The notes below the pieces were generated by a model. The model saw only the letters and a list, made by a program, of their open reading frames with translations, ran no database searches and had not been told where the DNA came from. A stretch of 64,000 nucleotides of DNA, taken from assembly GCA_910579775.1 (NCBI GenBank), contig CAJTUE010000006.1, positions 62,001 to 126,000 of the forward strand, read 5' to 3'. Both the position numbers and the translations under genes were made by a program. Shown here in pieces: positions 43,735 through 55,737 of the stretch (its first letter is position 1; each line of letters starts with the position of its first letter). Source of the stretch: an uncultured Oscillospiraceae bacterium. Its GTDB lineage: Bacteria; Bacillota; Clostridia; Oscillospirales; Oscillospiraceae.

Positions 43735-44347
43735 TTTCAGTTTCTCCTTTACGTTTGGATTCTTCTGCGGCCTCGTCCGCCGCCTCGGGGGCAGTCTGGG
43801 GCTTGGCCTTGGCTTTCGCCTTCTTGGGGTCCTCCTTGGCCTTGGGGGCCAGGAAGATGCTCATGTGCCGGCCGTCCAGCTTGGGGTCCTTCTCCCGGTT
43901 GGCCACCTCGGCGCACTGCTCGGCAAACTTGATGAGCAGATCGCGGCCGATCTCGGTGTGGGCCATCTCCCGGCCCCGGAAGCGGACGGTGACCTTTACC
44001 CGGTTGCCTTCGGCGAGGAACTTCTGAGCGTTGCGCAGCTTGACGTTAAAGTCGGCCACGTCGATGCCGGGGGACATACGAATCTCCTTGATCTCTACCA
44101 CATGCTGGTTCTTGCGCGCTTCCTTGTCCCGCTTGGCCTGTTCAAAGCGGAACTTGCCGTAGTCCATGAGCTTGCACACCGGCGGGGTGGCAGTGGGAGA
44201 TATCTTGACCAGGTCCAGCTCCGCCTCCTCGGCCATTTGCAGGGCCTGGGCAGCCGACATGATGCCCAGCTGCTCCCCCGTCTCGCCGACCAGGCGGACC
44301 TCCTTGTCACGGATCTCCTCGTTGATCTGATGGGCAGGATTACTGAT
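43727..44347 (-). CDS. infC: Translation initiation factor IF-3, probable AUC start
   Basis: IF-3 of about 206 residues, which controls start-codon selection and subunit dissociation. The N-domain has HQINEEIRDKEVRLVGETGEQLG, a linker of KFRFEQAKRDKEARK, and the C-domain has IRMSPGIDVADFNVKLRNAQKFL. An Ala/Lys-rich tail follows. No ATG fits: the best start is an ATC at 44345-44347, eight bases after GGAGGTG, giving the N-terminus (M)SNPAHQINEEI. infC is known for AUU/AUC/AUA starts that IF-3 itself discriminates against. An upstream ATG at 44386 lacks a ribosome site. Confidence 0.93.
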   Translation of the reverse strand: MSNPAHQINEEIRDKEVRLVGETGEQLGIMSAAQALQMAEEAELDLVKISPTATPPVCKLMDYGKFRFEQAKRDKEARKNQHVVEIKEIRMSPGIDVADFNVKLRNAQKFLAEGNRVKVTVRFRGREMAHTEIGRDLLIKFAEQCAEVANREKDPKLDGRHMSIFLAPKAKEDPKKAKAKAKPQTAPEAADEAAEESKRKGETENA

Positions 44348-44395
44348 GGAAAAACACCTCCAAACAATATGATAGCGGATACCCAAATGGATACC

Positions 44396-44508
44396 CGCTC
44401 ACACACAAAACCAACCGGGCACAGCCCGGTACAGTTACCATGTTGACCCTTTGGCTTCAGCCTGGGGTGAGGTAAGGGGTACCCTTCCTACTTCCTTGTA
44501 CGCATGGT
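44396..44508 (-). promoter_or_regulatory. L20-type leader of infC operon
   Basis: The transcript between the promoter and infC is about 130 bases with several inverted repeats, including ACCGGGC/GCCCGGT near 44417-44435 followed by T-rich sequence on the minus strand (TTGGTTTTGTG). This fits the L20 leader attenuator described for Firmicutes, where L20 binding promotes premature termination. Structure assignment is by eye. Confidence 0.6.
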
Positions 44509-44537
44509 ATTATATCCCGCTCCCCCGTTCTTGTCAA
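44509..44537 (-). promoter_or_regulatory. Promoter of infC-rpmI-rplT
   Basis: Minus-strand TTGACA (44532-44537) and TATAAT (44509-44514), 17-base spacer, perfect consensus. Confidence 0.92.
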
Positions 44538-44568
44538 GGGGAAAGCTCCATTTTGCTTGAAAATTTGT

Positions 44569-45357
44569 TTAATCGATGGGCTCCGGACCCATGGCACTGT
44601 GCAGCTCGGAGGTGACCGCTCCCCGGAAGATGCGGTCGGCGTGGCCGTGGAGGGTCAACAGCCTCTGGGGCACTCCGGCGGGGGAGATATTTCCGCCGCA
44701 GGACAGGTCCTGGTCAAAGATGAACTTCACCTCCGGGTCCTGCTTGCCATCTCCCAGCAGGCCAAGCCCCGCGTGGAGCTTAACGCCGCAGTCCCCCTCC
44801 AGCTTCATGTCGATGTCGGTGGCACACTTGGTCAGCTGCTCCTCCTCCACGTCAAACTCCGCCATCACCCCCAGGTAGGCGGGCTGGATCAGCTCGTTCC
44901 AGGGGCGCCCCTCCAGATGGAGCCGCTGACGGGAGACGGCGTTGACATACCGAAGGCCGATGCGCTCAAAAAAGGCTGGGTGATAGATGGCGATGAACTC
45001 CGCCAACAGCTTGTCCAGCCGTCCGGCGAATTCCTCCCACCGGCGGTAGCTCACCGTGGACAGAGCGATAAATCCGGAGGTGAGGTTTACCTTCCAGCGC
45101 TTGTCCTCGGAGAGGAAATTATAGTTGGTCACCGGCTTCTGGGTCTCCAGGGTGGGGCTCCCCGTGTTGGCGTTCACCACCCGGGGCGCCACCTGGTCCT
45201 GGCGGACGGCGTAGATGGGGTACTCCCCCCGGATGCGCTCCTGAAAGGCCGCGGGGTCCTGGGCCGCAATGGATAGAATGGCGGGGAAGCGCAGCTGACA
45301 GATGACCTCGATCAGCGGCGGCGCTATATATTGATACCGATCCTCCGAGCCAAACAT
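44569..45357 (-). CDS. TIGR04255 family protein
   Basis: A 262-residue protein with the TIGR04255 pattern: PPLIEVICQLRFP at the N-terminus, TSGFIALSTVSYRRWEEF in the middle and FFERIGLRYVNAV. Function is unknown in the literature I know; members occur sporadically across bacteria. It stands alone with its own promoter, divergent from the rubrerythrin operon. Confidence 0.85.
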   Translation of the reverse strand: MFGSEDRYQYIAPPLIEVICQLRFPAILSIAAQDPAAFQERIRGEYPIYAVRQDQVAPRVVNANTGSPTLETQKPVTNYNFLSEDKRWKVNLTSGFIALSTVSYRRWEEFAGRLDKLLAEFIAIYHPAFFERIGLRYVNAVSRQRLHLEGRPWNELIQPAYLGVMAEFDVEEEQLTKCATDIDMKLEGDCGVKLHAGLGLLGDGKQDPEVKFIFDQDLSCGGNISPAGVPQRLLTLHGHADRIFRGAVTSELHSAMGPEPID

Positions 45358-45392
45358 ACCCTCGTCCCCTTCCGTTTCGGTCCGTTTGTTTC

Positions 45393-45421
45393 ATTTTACC
45401 CCGTTTGGCGGGAAAAGTCAA
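45393..45421 (-). promoter_or_regulatory. Promoter of TIGR04255 gene
   Basis: Minus-strand TTGACT (45416-45421) and TAAAAT (45393-45398), 17-base spacer. Confidence 0.75.
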
Positions 45422-45470
45422 TTGCCGCCCCGGGGACGCAAAATTTTTCTGAAAATATTCCCTCCCCCTC

Positions 45471-45499
45471 TTGACATTAAAGGAAAAATATTCTATGAT
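45471..45499 (+). promoter_or_regulatory. Promoter of reverse rubrerythrin operon
   Basis: TTGACA (45471-45476) and TATGAT (45494-45499), 17-base spacer, directly upstream of a large palindrome. Confidence 0.88.
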
Positions 45500-45506
45500 A
45501 TCATAA

Positions 45507-45529
45507 TAATTAGTAATTGTTACTAATTA
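45507..45529. promoter_or_regulatory. Perfect palindromic operator at rubrerythrin start site
   Basis: Perfect 10-bp arms TAATTAGTAA and TTACTAATTA separated by TTG, placed about at the transcription start. Such placement implies repression. It is not a standard Fur or PerR box; the regulator is unknown. Confidence 0.7.
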
Positions 45530-45575
45530 AGCTTTGGGCATCCGAAGCTATACTTAAATTCAGGAGGAATACACA

Positions 45576-46118
45576 ATGGCGAAGTATGTTTGCACGGTCT
45601 GCGGCTATGTTCATGAAGGGGACGCCGCCCCCGAGGTCTGCCCCGTCTGCAAGGCTCCCGCTTCCAAGTTTGTCAAGCAGGGCGCTGACATGACCTGGGC
45701 CGCCGAGCACGTGGTGGGCGTGGCCCAGGGCGTGCCCCAGGAGATCATTGACGGTCTGCGCATGAACTTCCAGGGCGAGTGCAGTGAGGTCGGTATGTAT
45801 CTGGCCATGGCCCGGGTCGCTCACCGGGAGGGCTATCCCGAGATCGGCCTCTACTGGGAGAAGGCCGCCTACGAGGAGGCTGAGCACGCCGCCAAGTTCG
45901 CGGAGCTGCTGGGCGAGGTGCTCACCGACTCCACCAAGAAGAACCTGGAGATGCGCGTCGAGGCCGAGTGCGGCGCCACTCAGGGCAAGTTCGACCTGGC
46001 CAAGAAGGCCAAGGAGCTGAACCTGGACGCCATCCACGACACCGTCCACGAGATGGCCCGGGATGAGGCCCGCCACGGCAAGGCCTTCAAGGGTTTGCTG
46101 GAGCGGTATTTCGGTTAA
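45576..46118 (+). CDS. Reverse rubrerythrin (N-terminal rubredoxin, diiron C-domain)
   Basis: A 180-residue protein with domains in reverse order to the rubrerythrin at 36180: rubredoxin-like YVCTVCGYVHEGDAAPEVCPVCKA first (about 4-30), then the diiron ferritin-like domain with GECSEVGMYLAMARVA, YEEAEHAAKFAELL, RVEAECGATQGK and DEARHGKAFKGLL. Clostridial reverse rubrerythrins act as NADH peroxidases together with a rubredoxin oxidoreductase. A standalone rubredoxin follows 24 bases later, supporting that electron chain. Confidence 0.94.
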   Translation: MAKYVCTVCGYVHEGDAAPEVCPVCKAPASKFVKQGADMTWAAEHVVGVAQGVPQEIIDGLRMNFQGECSEVGMYLAMARVAHREGYPEIGLYWEKAAYEEAEHAAKFAELLGEVLTDSTKKNLEMRVEAECGATQGKFDLAKKAKELNLDAIHDTVHEMARDEARHGKAFKGLLERYFG

Positions 46119-46142
46119 ACTAATCCCAAAGGAGGGAAAACC

Positions 46143-46298
46143 ATGGACAAGTATCTGTGCGTCTGCGGGTATGAGTACGACCCCGCGGTGGGCGATCCCG
46201 ACGGCGGCATTGCTCCCGGCACGCCTTGGGAGGACATTCCCGACACCTGGGTCTGCCCCGTGTGCGGCCTGGGCAAGGACGCCTTCTCCAAGGAGTAA
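46143..46298 (+). CDS. Rubredoxin (CXC variant)
   Basis: A 51-residue rubredoxin, an electron carrier for peroxide reduction. The second iron-binding pair WVCPVCGLGKDAF and the IAPGTPWEDIPDTW core are normal. The first pair reads YLCVCGY, with one residue between the cysteines instead of the usual two (CXXCGY). The start ATG has AAAGGAGGG upstream. It shares a unit with the reverse rubrerythrin; a terminator follows at once. Domain identification is sure, iron coordination at the odd pair is not. Confidence 0.9.
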   Translation: MDKYLCVCGYEYDPAVGDPDGGIAPGTPWEDIPDTWVCPVCGLGKDAFSKE

Positions 46299-46319
46299 TT
46301 TTAACGATCCGTACGCGAA

Positions 46320-46353
46320 AGCGGGTGAGGCCTACGCCTCACCCGCTCTTTTT
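46320..46353 (+). terminator. Terminator after rubredoxin
   Basis: Stem AGCGGGTGAGG / CCTCACCCGCT with six-base loop, followed by CTTTTTG. Confidence 0.9.
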
Positions 46354-46431
46354 GTCTTTATACTGTATGGAACACCTCTAAATAGGATATATTGGAAAAG
46401 CATCCAAATTTTCTACAAAGGAGCTGTTTCC

Positions 46432-47040
46432 ATGGAACCCAAGGTCTACCACAAGTTCGTCTACGGTCTGTTTCTCCTCTCCGCCCAGCAGGACGGCAGG
46501 GACAACGGCTGTATCATCAACACCGCCGTCCAGGTGGCGGACGACCCGCCCCGGGTGTCGGTGTCCGTCATCAAGGAAAACCTCACCTGCCAGATGATTG
46601 CCGCCACGGGGCAGTTCAACCTCTCCTCCCTCACCGAGGCCACCCCCTTCTCCACCTTCCAGCACTTCGGAATGCAGTCAGGCCGGAACGTGGATAAGTT
46701 CAACGGCTTCAGCGGGGTCAAGCGCAGTGCCAACGGCCTTACCTATCTGACGGACAGCAACATGTACCTCTCCGCCAAGGTAATCCAGTCCATCGACCTG
46801 GGCAGCCATGTGCTCTTTATCGCCGAGCCCACCCAGGGGGAAGTCCTCTCCGACGCCCCCTCCTGCTCCTACGGCTACTACCACGCCAACATCAAACCTA
46901 AGCCCCGCCCCGCCACCGCCAAGAAGTCGTGGGTGTGTACCATCTGCGGCTATGTGTACGAGGGAGCGGAGGTCCCCGACGGCTACCTCTGTCCCTTGTG
47001 CAACCACGGCAAGGAATACTTCGTCCCCATGGAGGATTGA
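46432..47040 (+). CDS. Flavin reductase-rubredoxin fusion (Hrb-like)
   Basis: A 202-residue protein. The first ~155 residues are an FMN-binding flavin reductase-like split barrel (KFVYGLFLLSAQQDGRDNGCIINTAVQV, FNLSSLTEATPFSTFQHFGMQSG), joined by a Pro/Lys linker to a C-terminal rubredoxin (WVCTICGYVYEGAEVPDGYLCPLCNHGKEYF) with two CXXC pairs. This matches the high-molecular-weight rubredoxin (Hrb) architecture of acetogens, which passes NADH electrons to flavodiiron or peroxide enzymes. The neighbouring rubrerythrin and rubredoxin support an oxygen-defence role. RBS AAAGGAG at 46417-46423. Confidence 0.92.
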   Translation: MEPKVYHKFVYGLFLLSAQQDGRDNGCIINTAVQVADDPPRVSVSVIKENLTCQMIAATGQFNLSSLTEATPFSTFQHFGMQSGRNVDKFNGFSGVKRSANGLTYLTDSNMYLSAKVIQSIDLGSHVLFIAEPTQGEVLSDAPSCSYGYYHANIKPKPRPATAKKSWVCTICGYVYEGAEVPDGYLCPLCNHGKEYFVPMED

Positions 47041-47067
47041 GTCCTCCGTGACTGCAAAAAGCAGCAG

Positions 47068-47102
47068 AACGCCGGGAGGGTTTTTATCCCTCCCGGCGTT
47101 TT
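47068..47102. terminator. Bidirectional terminator, Hrb / hemolysin III
   Basis: A 13-bp stem AACGCCGGGAGGG / CCCTCCCGGCGTT with a T-rich loop and T residues after. Confidence 0.85.
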
Positions 47103-47111
47103 GATTTCACC

Positions 47112-47855
47112 TTACATCATGGCGACCACACGGTACATCAACATAAAGTGGGCGATCGAGCCAAGCAGGATGAACACATGGAATATCTCGTGGCAGCCAA
47201 AGCGGGGGTTGTTCCGCCCCGGCCATTTCACAGCGTAGAGCACGCCGCCGATGGTGTAGAGCACCCCGCCGAAGAGCAGCCAGAAAAGCCCGACGCCCCC
47301 CAGCACCTGCCAGAGGGGATAGAGGGCGATAACAGCCAGCCAGCCCATGAAGAGATACACTCCCGAGGTCACCCACCGGGGGGAGTTGACCCAGAAGAGG
47401 GTCATGACGATGCCCGCCACGGCCAGGAACCAGATCACCCCAAACAACGCCCAGCCCCACGCCCCCGCGCTTCTCAGAGGCAGCAGGCACAGAGGGGTAT
47501 ACGTCCCTGCGATAAGGAAATAGATGGAGCAGTGGTCCCACTTACGCAGGGCCAGCCGCCCCCGCACCGGGGTCTTGAGGCAGTGGTACAGGGTGGAGGC
47601 GGTGTAAAGCAGGATCATAGACGCCCCATAGATGGAAAAGGAGGTCACCGCCCAGGCGCCCAGTCCCCGGCCCGCCGCCCGGATCAGCAACAGGACCGTT
47701 CCCACAACGGCCAGCGCCGCGCCCACGCCATGGGTGATGGCGGACCAGGGTCGCAGCCCGTCGTAGGGGCTCCTTCCCTTTTCCTCGTGGCGGCGGCGTT
47801 TGGGCGCCGACCGGGCCGCAGAGGTATTCTCCTGATAAAAGATACATTCATCCAT
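47112..47855 (-). CDS. Hemolysin III/PAQR family membrane protein
   Basis: A 247-residue seven-helix protein of the HlyIII/PAQR family, with the zinc-site residues in STLYHCL, WDHCSIYFLIAGTYTP and HEIFHVFILLGSIAHF (family motifs with His and Asp). The N-terminus has about 30 soluble basic residues. The function of bacterial members is not settled. It has its own strong promoter with an embedded palindrome. Confidence 0.92.
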   Translation of the reverse strand: MDECIFYQENTSAARSAPKRRRHEEKGRSPYDGLRPWSAITHGVGAALAVVGTVLLLIRAAGRGLGAWAVTSFSIYGASMILLYTASTLYHCLKTPVRGRLALRKWDHCSIYFLIAGTYTPLCLLPLRSAGAWGWALFGVIWFLAVAGIVMTLFWVNSPRWVTSGVYLFMGWLAVIALYPLWQVLGGVGLFWLLFGGVLYTIGGVLYAVKWPGRNNPRFGCHEIFHVFILLGSIAHFMLMYRVVAMM

Positions 47856-47887
47856 GGGACCGTGCTCCTTCGTTTTTTACTGGCTGT

Positions 47888-47917
47888 ATTATAGCTCACA
47901 TCAATCTGATGTGTCAA
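47888..47917 (-). promoter_or_regulatory. Promoter of hemolysin III gene with spacer palindrome
   Basis: Minus-strand TTGACA (47912-47917) and TATAAT (47888-47893), 18-base spacer. The spacer contains CACATCA/TGATGTG arms (47897-47913), a 7-bp inverted repeat well placed for repression. Confidence 0.75.
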
Positions 47918-47962
47918 TATCAAAATTACTAAATCTAGTTTTTAATATTATATTCAATTTGG

Positions 47963-48001
47963 TAAAAAGCATCCCCACCCAGGATATACCGGGTGGGGAT
48001 G
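47963..48001 (-). terminator. Terminator of rpoC
   Basis: Stem ATCCCCACCC / GGGTGGGGAT with ten-base loop, T-rich on the minus strand. Confidence 0.85.
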
Positions 48002-48022
48002 ACTTATTCCGTCAATTCGAGC

Positions 48023-51000
48023 TTAATCCTCTTGGGTGGTCTCGGGCTGCTCCGCCTCCGCCTCAACGGCGACGGTCTCCCCCTCGGCAAACATCTCGTT
48101 AAGGCCCTCCTGGACCTCGGCATCGTTCTGGATGGCCTCGGCCACGGCGGCGTAGCCGCGGCGGGCCTCCTCGTCGGGGATGATGTCATACTTGCGGTAC
48201 TGCGCCAGGCCGGAGCCCGCGGGGATTAGCTTACCGATGATGACGTTCTCCTTCAGGCCCAACAGGTGGTCCACCTTGCCCTTGATGGCGGCCTCGGTAA
48301 GCACCTTAGTGGTCTCCTGGAAGGAGGCGGCGGAGAGGAAGGAGTCGGTGGCCAGAGACGCCTTGGTGATACCCAGCAGCAGTCGGGTGGCGGTGGGCAG
48401 GACAAGGGGCAGGCCATCGTTGGTTTCCCCGGCGTCGATGCGGGCCTGGACTGCCTCCTGCGCATCCAGGAACTCGCTGAACTCAATGGTGGAGCCGGAG
48501 AGCAGGTCGGAGTCGCCGGCCTCCTCCACCCGCACCTTGCGCATCATCTGACGGACGATGACTTCGATGTGCTTGTCGTTGATATCCACGCCCTGCTGAC
48601 GATAGGGCTTCTGGACCTCCTGGGTGAGGTAGTCGTACACCGCGTGGATGCCCCGCACCCGGAGCACGTCCTGGGGATAGAGGGCGCCGTCGGTGAGCAT
48701 GGTGCCCTTGGCCACCTCATCCCCGTCCTTCACGCGGATGCCGCTGTTGACAGGCAGGGCGTAGGTGACCACCTCGCCGTCATCGGCGGTGATGGTGACG
48801 TTGACCATGTTGGAGCGCTTGCCCTCCTCGATGGTGACCTTGCCGCCAATCTCGGCCAGCTGCGCCATCTTCTTGGGCTTGCGGGCCTCGAACAGCTCTT
48901 CAACACGGGGCAGACCCTGGGTGATGTCTCCGCCGGCGACGCCGCCGGTGTGGAAGGTACGCATGGTCAGCTGGGTGCCCGGCTCACCGATGGACTGGGC
49001 GGCAATGATACCCACCGCCTCGCCGGCGCCCACGCGTTCACCGATCGCCAGGTTCATGCCGTAGCACTTGGAGCACACGCCGCTGCGGGCCTGACAGGTG
49101 AGCACGCTGCGCACCTCCACCTCGTGGATGCCATGGGCCTCCAGGATCTTGGCGTCGGAGGGCTGGAGCATGGTCTCGGTATCGAAGAGCAGCTCACCCG
49201 TCTCCGGGTCGGCCACGGGATGGGTGAGGTAGCGGCCCTTGAGGCGCTCACCGAAGGGCTCGATGACCTGCCCGTTCTCCGAGATCTCGGAGATCTTAAT
49301 GCCGTCGCAGGTGCCGCAGTCATCCTCCCGGATGATGACCTCCTGGGCCACATCCACCATGCGGCGGGTCAGGTAGCCGGAGTCGGCGGTACGAAGGGCG
49401 GTATCCGTCAAGCCCTTACGGGCGCCTCTGGAGGAGATAAAGTATTCCAGCACGGACAGGCCCTCACGGAAGTTGGCTTTGACGGGGATTTCAATGGTAC
49501 GGCCGGAGGTGTCCGCCATCATGCCACGCATACCGGCCAGCTGACGGATCTGGGCAATAGAACCACGGGCGCCGGAGTCCGCCATCATCCAGATGGGGTT
49601 GTAGCGGTCCAAACCCGCCATCAGCGCGTCGGCCACGTCCTTGGTAGTCTTCTCCCACGCCTGGACGGACAGGCGGTAGCGCTCGTCATTGGTGAGGAAG
49701 CCCCGCTTATACTGCCGCTCGATCTTGATGATCTCCTGCTCGGTGTTGTGGATCATCTCGTCCTTGGCGGCGGGCACCGTCATGTCGTAAATGGAGACGG
49801 TCAGGGAGCCCTGGGTGGAGTAGTGATAGCCCTTGGCCTTGATGGTGTCCAGCACATTAGCGGCCACGGTAAAGCCATACTTGTTGATGCACTTATCCAC
49901 AATGGGGCCCAGCTGCTTCTTGCCCACGATGAAGTTGATCTCGGGGTCAAACTTGGTCTCGGGGTCGCTCCGATCCACAAAGCCCAGGTCCTGGGGGATG
50001 CCCTCGTTAAAGATCAAACGGCCCACGGTGGTGCGCACCATCTTATGCTCGGTGGCCTCCCCGTCGCTCCACGCCCGGCGCACCAGGATAGGCTCGTGGA
50101 GGTCCAGGGTGCCCTCGTCGTAAGCCAGGCGCGCCTCGTCGTCGTTGGCGTAGGAGCGGTAGTAGCAGGCGGGTAGGTCGCTGCCCTTCACGCCCTCGCA
50201 CAGCCCCGCCAGAGTGCGGCGGTAGCCGGTATACTGCCCGTCGTCCTTCACCCAGACCTGGTCCTCAGGAGTGATCTCACCGGCCTTCACGACCTTGTTC
50301 ACGTCAGCCGCGCTCTTGTAGCTCCGCTCAGCCACAGGCTCGGGCTCCCGCTCATAGGTGAGGTAATAGGAGCCCAGCACCATATCCTGAGTGGGGATAT
50401 TCACAGGGCCGCCGTCCTGGGGACGCAGCAGATTGTTGGCGGAGAGCATGAGGATACGGGCCTCCGCCTGGGCCTCCGCGGACAGGGGGACGTGAACGGC
50501 CATCTGGTCGCCGTCGAAGTCCGCGTTGAAGGGGGTACAGACCAGGGGGTGGAGCTTGATGGCCCGGCCCTCCACCAGCACCGGCTCAAAGGCCTGGATG
50601 CCCAGGCGGTGGAGCGTCGGTGCGCGGTTGAGCATAACGGGGTGGTCCTTGATTACAAAGTCCAGGGCGTCCCACACCTCGGGGCGGCCCTTGTCCACCA
50701 TCTTCTTGGCGGACTTGATGTTGTTGGCGTGGCCGTCCTCCACCAGCTTCTTCATGACGAAGGGGCGGAACAGCTCAATGGCCATCTCCTTGGGAAGGCC
50801 GCACTGATAGATCTTCAGCTCGGGCCCCACCACGATGACCGAACGGCCGGAGTAGTCTACACGCTTACCCAGCAGGTTCTGGCGGAAGCGGCCCTGCTTA
50901 CCCTTGAGCATGTCGCTGAGGGACTTAAGGGCGCGGTTATTGGCCCCGGTGACGGCGCGGCCGCGGCGGCCGTTGTCGATGAGGGCGTCCACCGCCTCCT

Positions 51001-51862
51001 GGAGCATGCGCTTCTCGTTGCGGACAATGATATCGGGGGCCTTCAGCTGGATGAGCCGCTTCAGGCGGTTGTTGCGGTTGATGACCCGGCGGTAGAGGTC
51101 GTTGAGGTCGCTGGTGGCAAAGCGTCCGCCGTCCAGCTGGACCATGGGCCGGATCTCGGGGGGGATCACCGGCAGAACGTCGATGACCATCCATTCGGGC
51201 TTGTTGCCCGACACCCGGAAGGCGTCCACCACCTCCAGGCGCTTGACGATGCGGGCCTTCTTCTGGCCGCTGGCGTCCTGGAGCTCCACGCGCAACTGCT
51301 CGGAAAGCTCATCCAGGTTCACGTCCTGGAGAAGCTTCTTCACTGCCTCGGCACCCATGCCGGCCTGGAAGTCGTCCTCATACTTCTCCCGGTAATCCCG
51401 GTATTCCTTCTCGGTCAGGATCTGGTTCTTCGCCAGAGGGGTAAAGCCGGGGTCGGTGACGATATACGCCGCGAAGTAGAGCACCTTCTCCAGAATACGG
51501 GGAGAGATGTCCAGCAGCAGGCCCATACGGGAGGGGATGCCCTTGAAGTACCAGATGTGGCTTACCGGTGCGGCCAGCTCAATGTGGCCCATGCGCTCCC
51601 GGCGCACCTTGGAGCGGGTGACCTCCACGCCGCAGCGGTCGCAGATCTTGCCCTTGTAGCGGATCTTCTTATACTTGCCGCAGTGGCACTCCCAGTCCTT
51701 GGTCGGCCCAAAGATCCGTTCGCAGAACAGACCATCCCGCTCAGGCTTCAGGGTGCGGTAGTTGATGGTCTCCGGCTTCTTGACCTCGCCATAAGACCAC
51801 TCACGGATCTGCTCAGGGGAGGCAATCCCGATCTGAATAGCGTCAAATTCCGCGTAACTCAT
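48023..51862 (-). CDS. rpoC: RNA polymerase beta' subunit
   Basis: A 1279-residue beta' subunit. The N-terminal zinc ribbon is CHCGKYKKIRYKGKICDRCG (about 59-78), the catalytic Mg2+ site is NADFDGDQMAVH in the first half, and the C-terminal half has GARGSIAQIRQLAGMRGMMADTSG (bridge/trigger region) and a second zinc site with CGTCDG and CQARSGVCSKCYG. An acidic Glu/Val tail closes it. It follows rpoB by 18 bases. Confidence 0.98.
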   Translation of the reverse strand: MSYAEFDAIQIGIASPEQIREWSYGEVKKPETINYRTLKPERDGLFCERIFGPTKDWECHCGKYKKIRYKGKICDRCGVEVTRSKVRRERMGHIELAAPVSHIWYFKGIPSRMGLLLDISPRILEKVLYFAAYIVTDPGFTPLAKNQILTEKEYRDYREKYEDDFQAGMGAEAVKKLLQDVNLDELSEQLRVELQDASGQKKARIVKRLEVVDAFRVSGNKPEWMVIDVLPVIPPEIRPMVQLDGGRFATSDLNDLYRRVINRNNRLKRLIQLKAPDIIVRNEKRMLQEAVDALIDNGRRGRAVTGANNRALKSLSDMLKGKQGRFRQNLLGKRVDYSGRSVIVVGPELKIYQCGLPKEMAIELFRPFVMKKLVEDGHANNIKSAKKMVDKGRPEVWDALDFVIKDHPVMLNRAPTLHRLGIQAFEPVLVEGRAIKLHPLVCTPFNADFDGDQMAVHVPLSAEAQAEARILMLSANNLLRPQDGGPVNIPTQDMVLGSYYLTYEREPEPVAERSYKSAADVNKVVKAGEITPEDQVWVKDDGQYTGYRRTLAGLCEGVKGSDLPACYYRSYANDDEARLAYDEGTLDLHEPILVRRAWSDGEATEHKMVRTTVGRLIFNEGIPQDLGFVDRSDPETKFDPEINFIVGKKQLGPIVDKCINKYGFTVAANVLDTIKAKGYHYSTQGSLTVSIYDMTVPAAKDEMIHNTEQEIIKIERQYKRGFLTNDERYRLSVQAWEKTTKDVADALMAGLDRYNPIWMMADSGARGSIAQIRQLAGMRGMMADTSGRTIEIPVKANFREGLSVLEYFISSRGARKGLTDTALRTADSGYLTRRMVDVAQEVIIREDDCGTCDGIKISEISENGQVIEPFGERLKGRYLTHPVADPETGELLFDTETMLQPSDAKILEAHGIHEVEVRSVLTCQARSGVCSKCYGMNLAIGERVGAGEAVGIIAAQSIGEPGTQLTMRTFHTGGVAGGDITQGLPRVEELFEARKPKKMAQLAEIGGKVTIEEGKRSNMVNVTITADDGEVVTYALPVNSGIRVKDGDEVAKGTMLTDGALYPQDVLRVRGIHAVYDYLTQEVQKPYRQQGVDINDKHIEVIVRQMMRKVRVEEAGDSDLLSGSTIEFSEFLDAQEAVQARIDAGETNDGLPLVLPTATRLLLGITKASLATDSFLSAASFQETTKVLTEAAIKGKVDHLLGLKENVIIGKLIPAGSGLAQYRKYDIIPDEEARRGYAAVAEAIQNDAEVQEGLNEMFAEGETVAVEAEAEQPETTQED

Positions 51863-51880
51863 GCTCCTCGCCTCCCTTTC

Positions 51881-55624
<3,744 letters not shown>

Positions 55625-55701
55625 TCCCTAGACCAGTCCTTTCTGCAACGGTTTTCCGGCGACACGCCCGGATTCGTTGGAATGTTTTTCGGTAATACCT
55701 C

Positions 55702-55731
55702 TTGACAGTTCCTTGGGCATTGTGCTATACT
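55702..55731 (+). promoter_or_regulatory. Plus-strand promoter inside rpoB leader
   Basis: TTGACA (55702-55707) and TATACT (55726-55731), 18-base spacer, pointing away from rpoB toward its promoter. Confidence 0.6.
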
Positions 55732-55737
55732 CACCCT

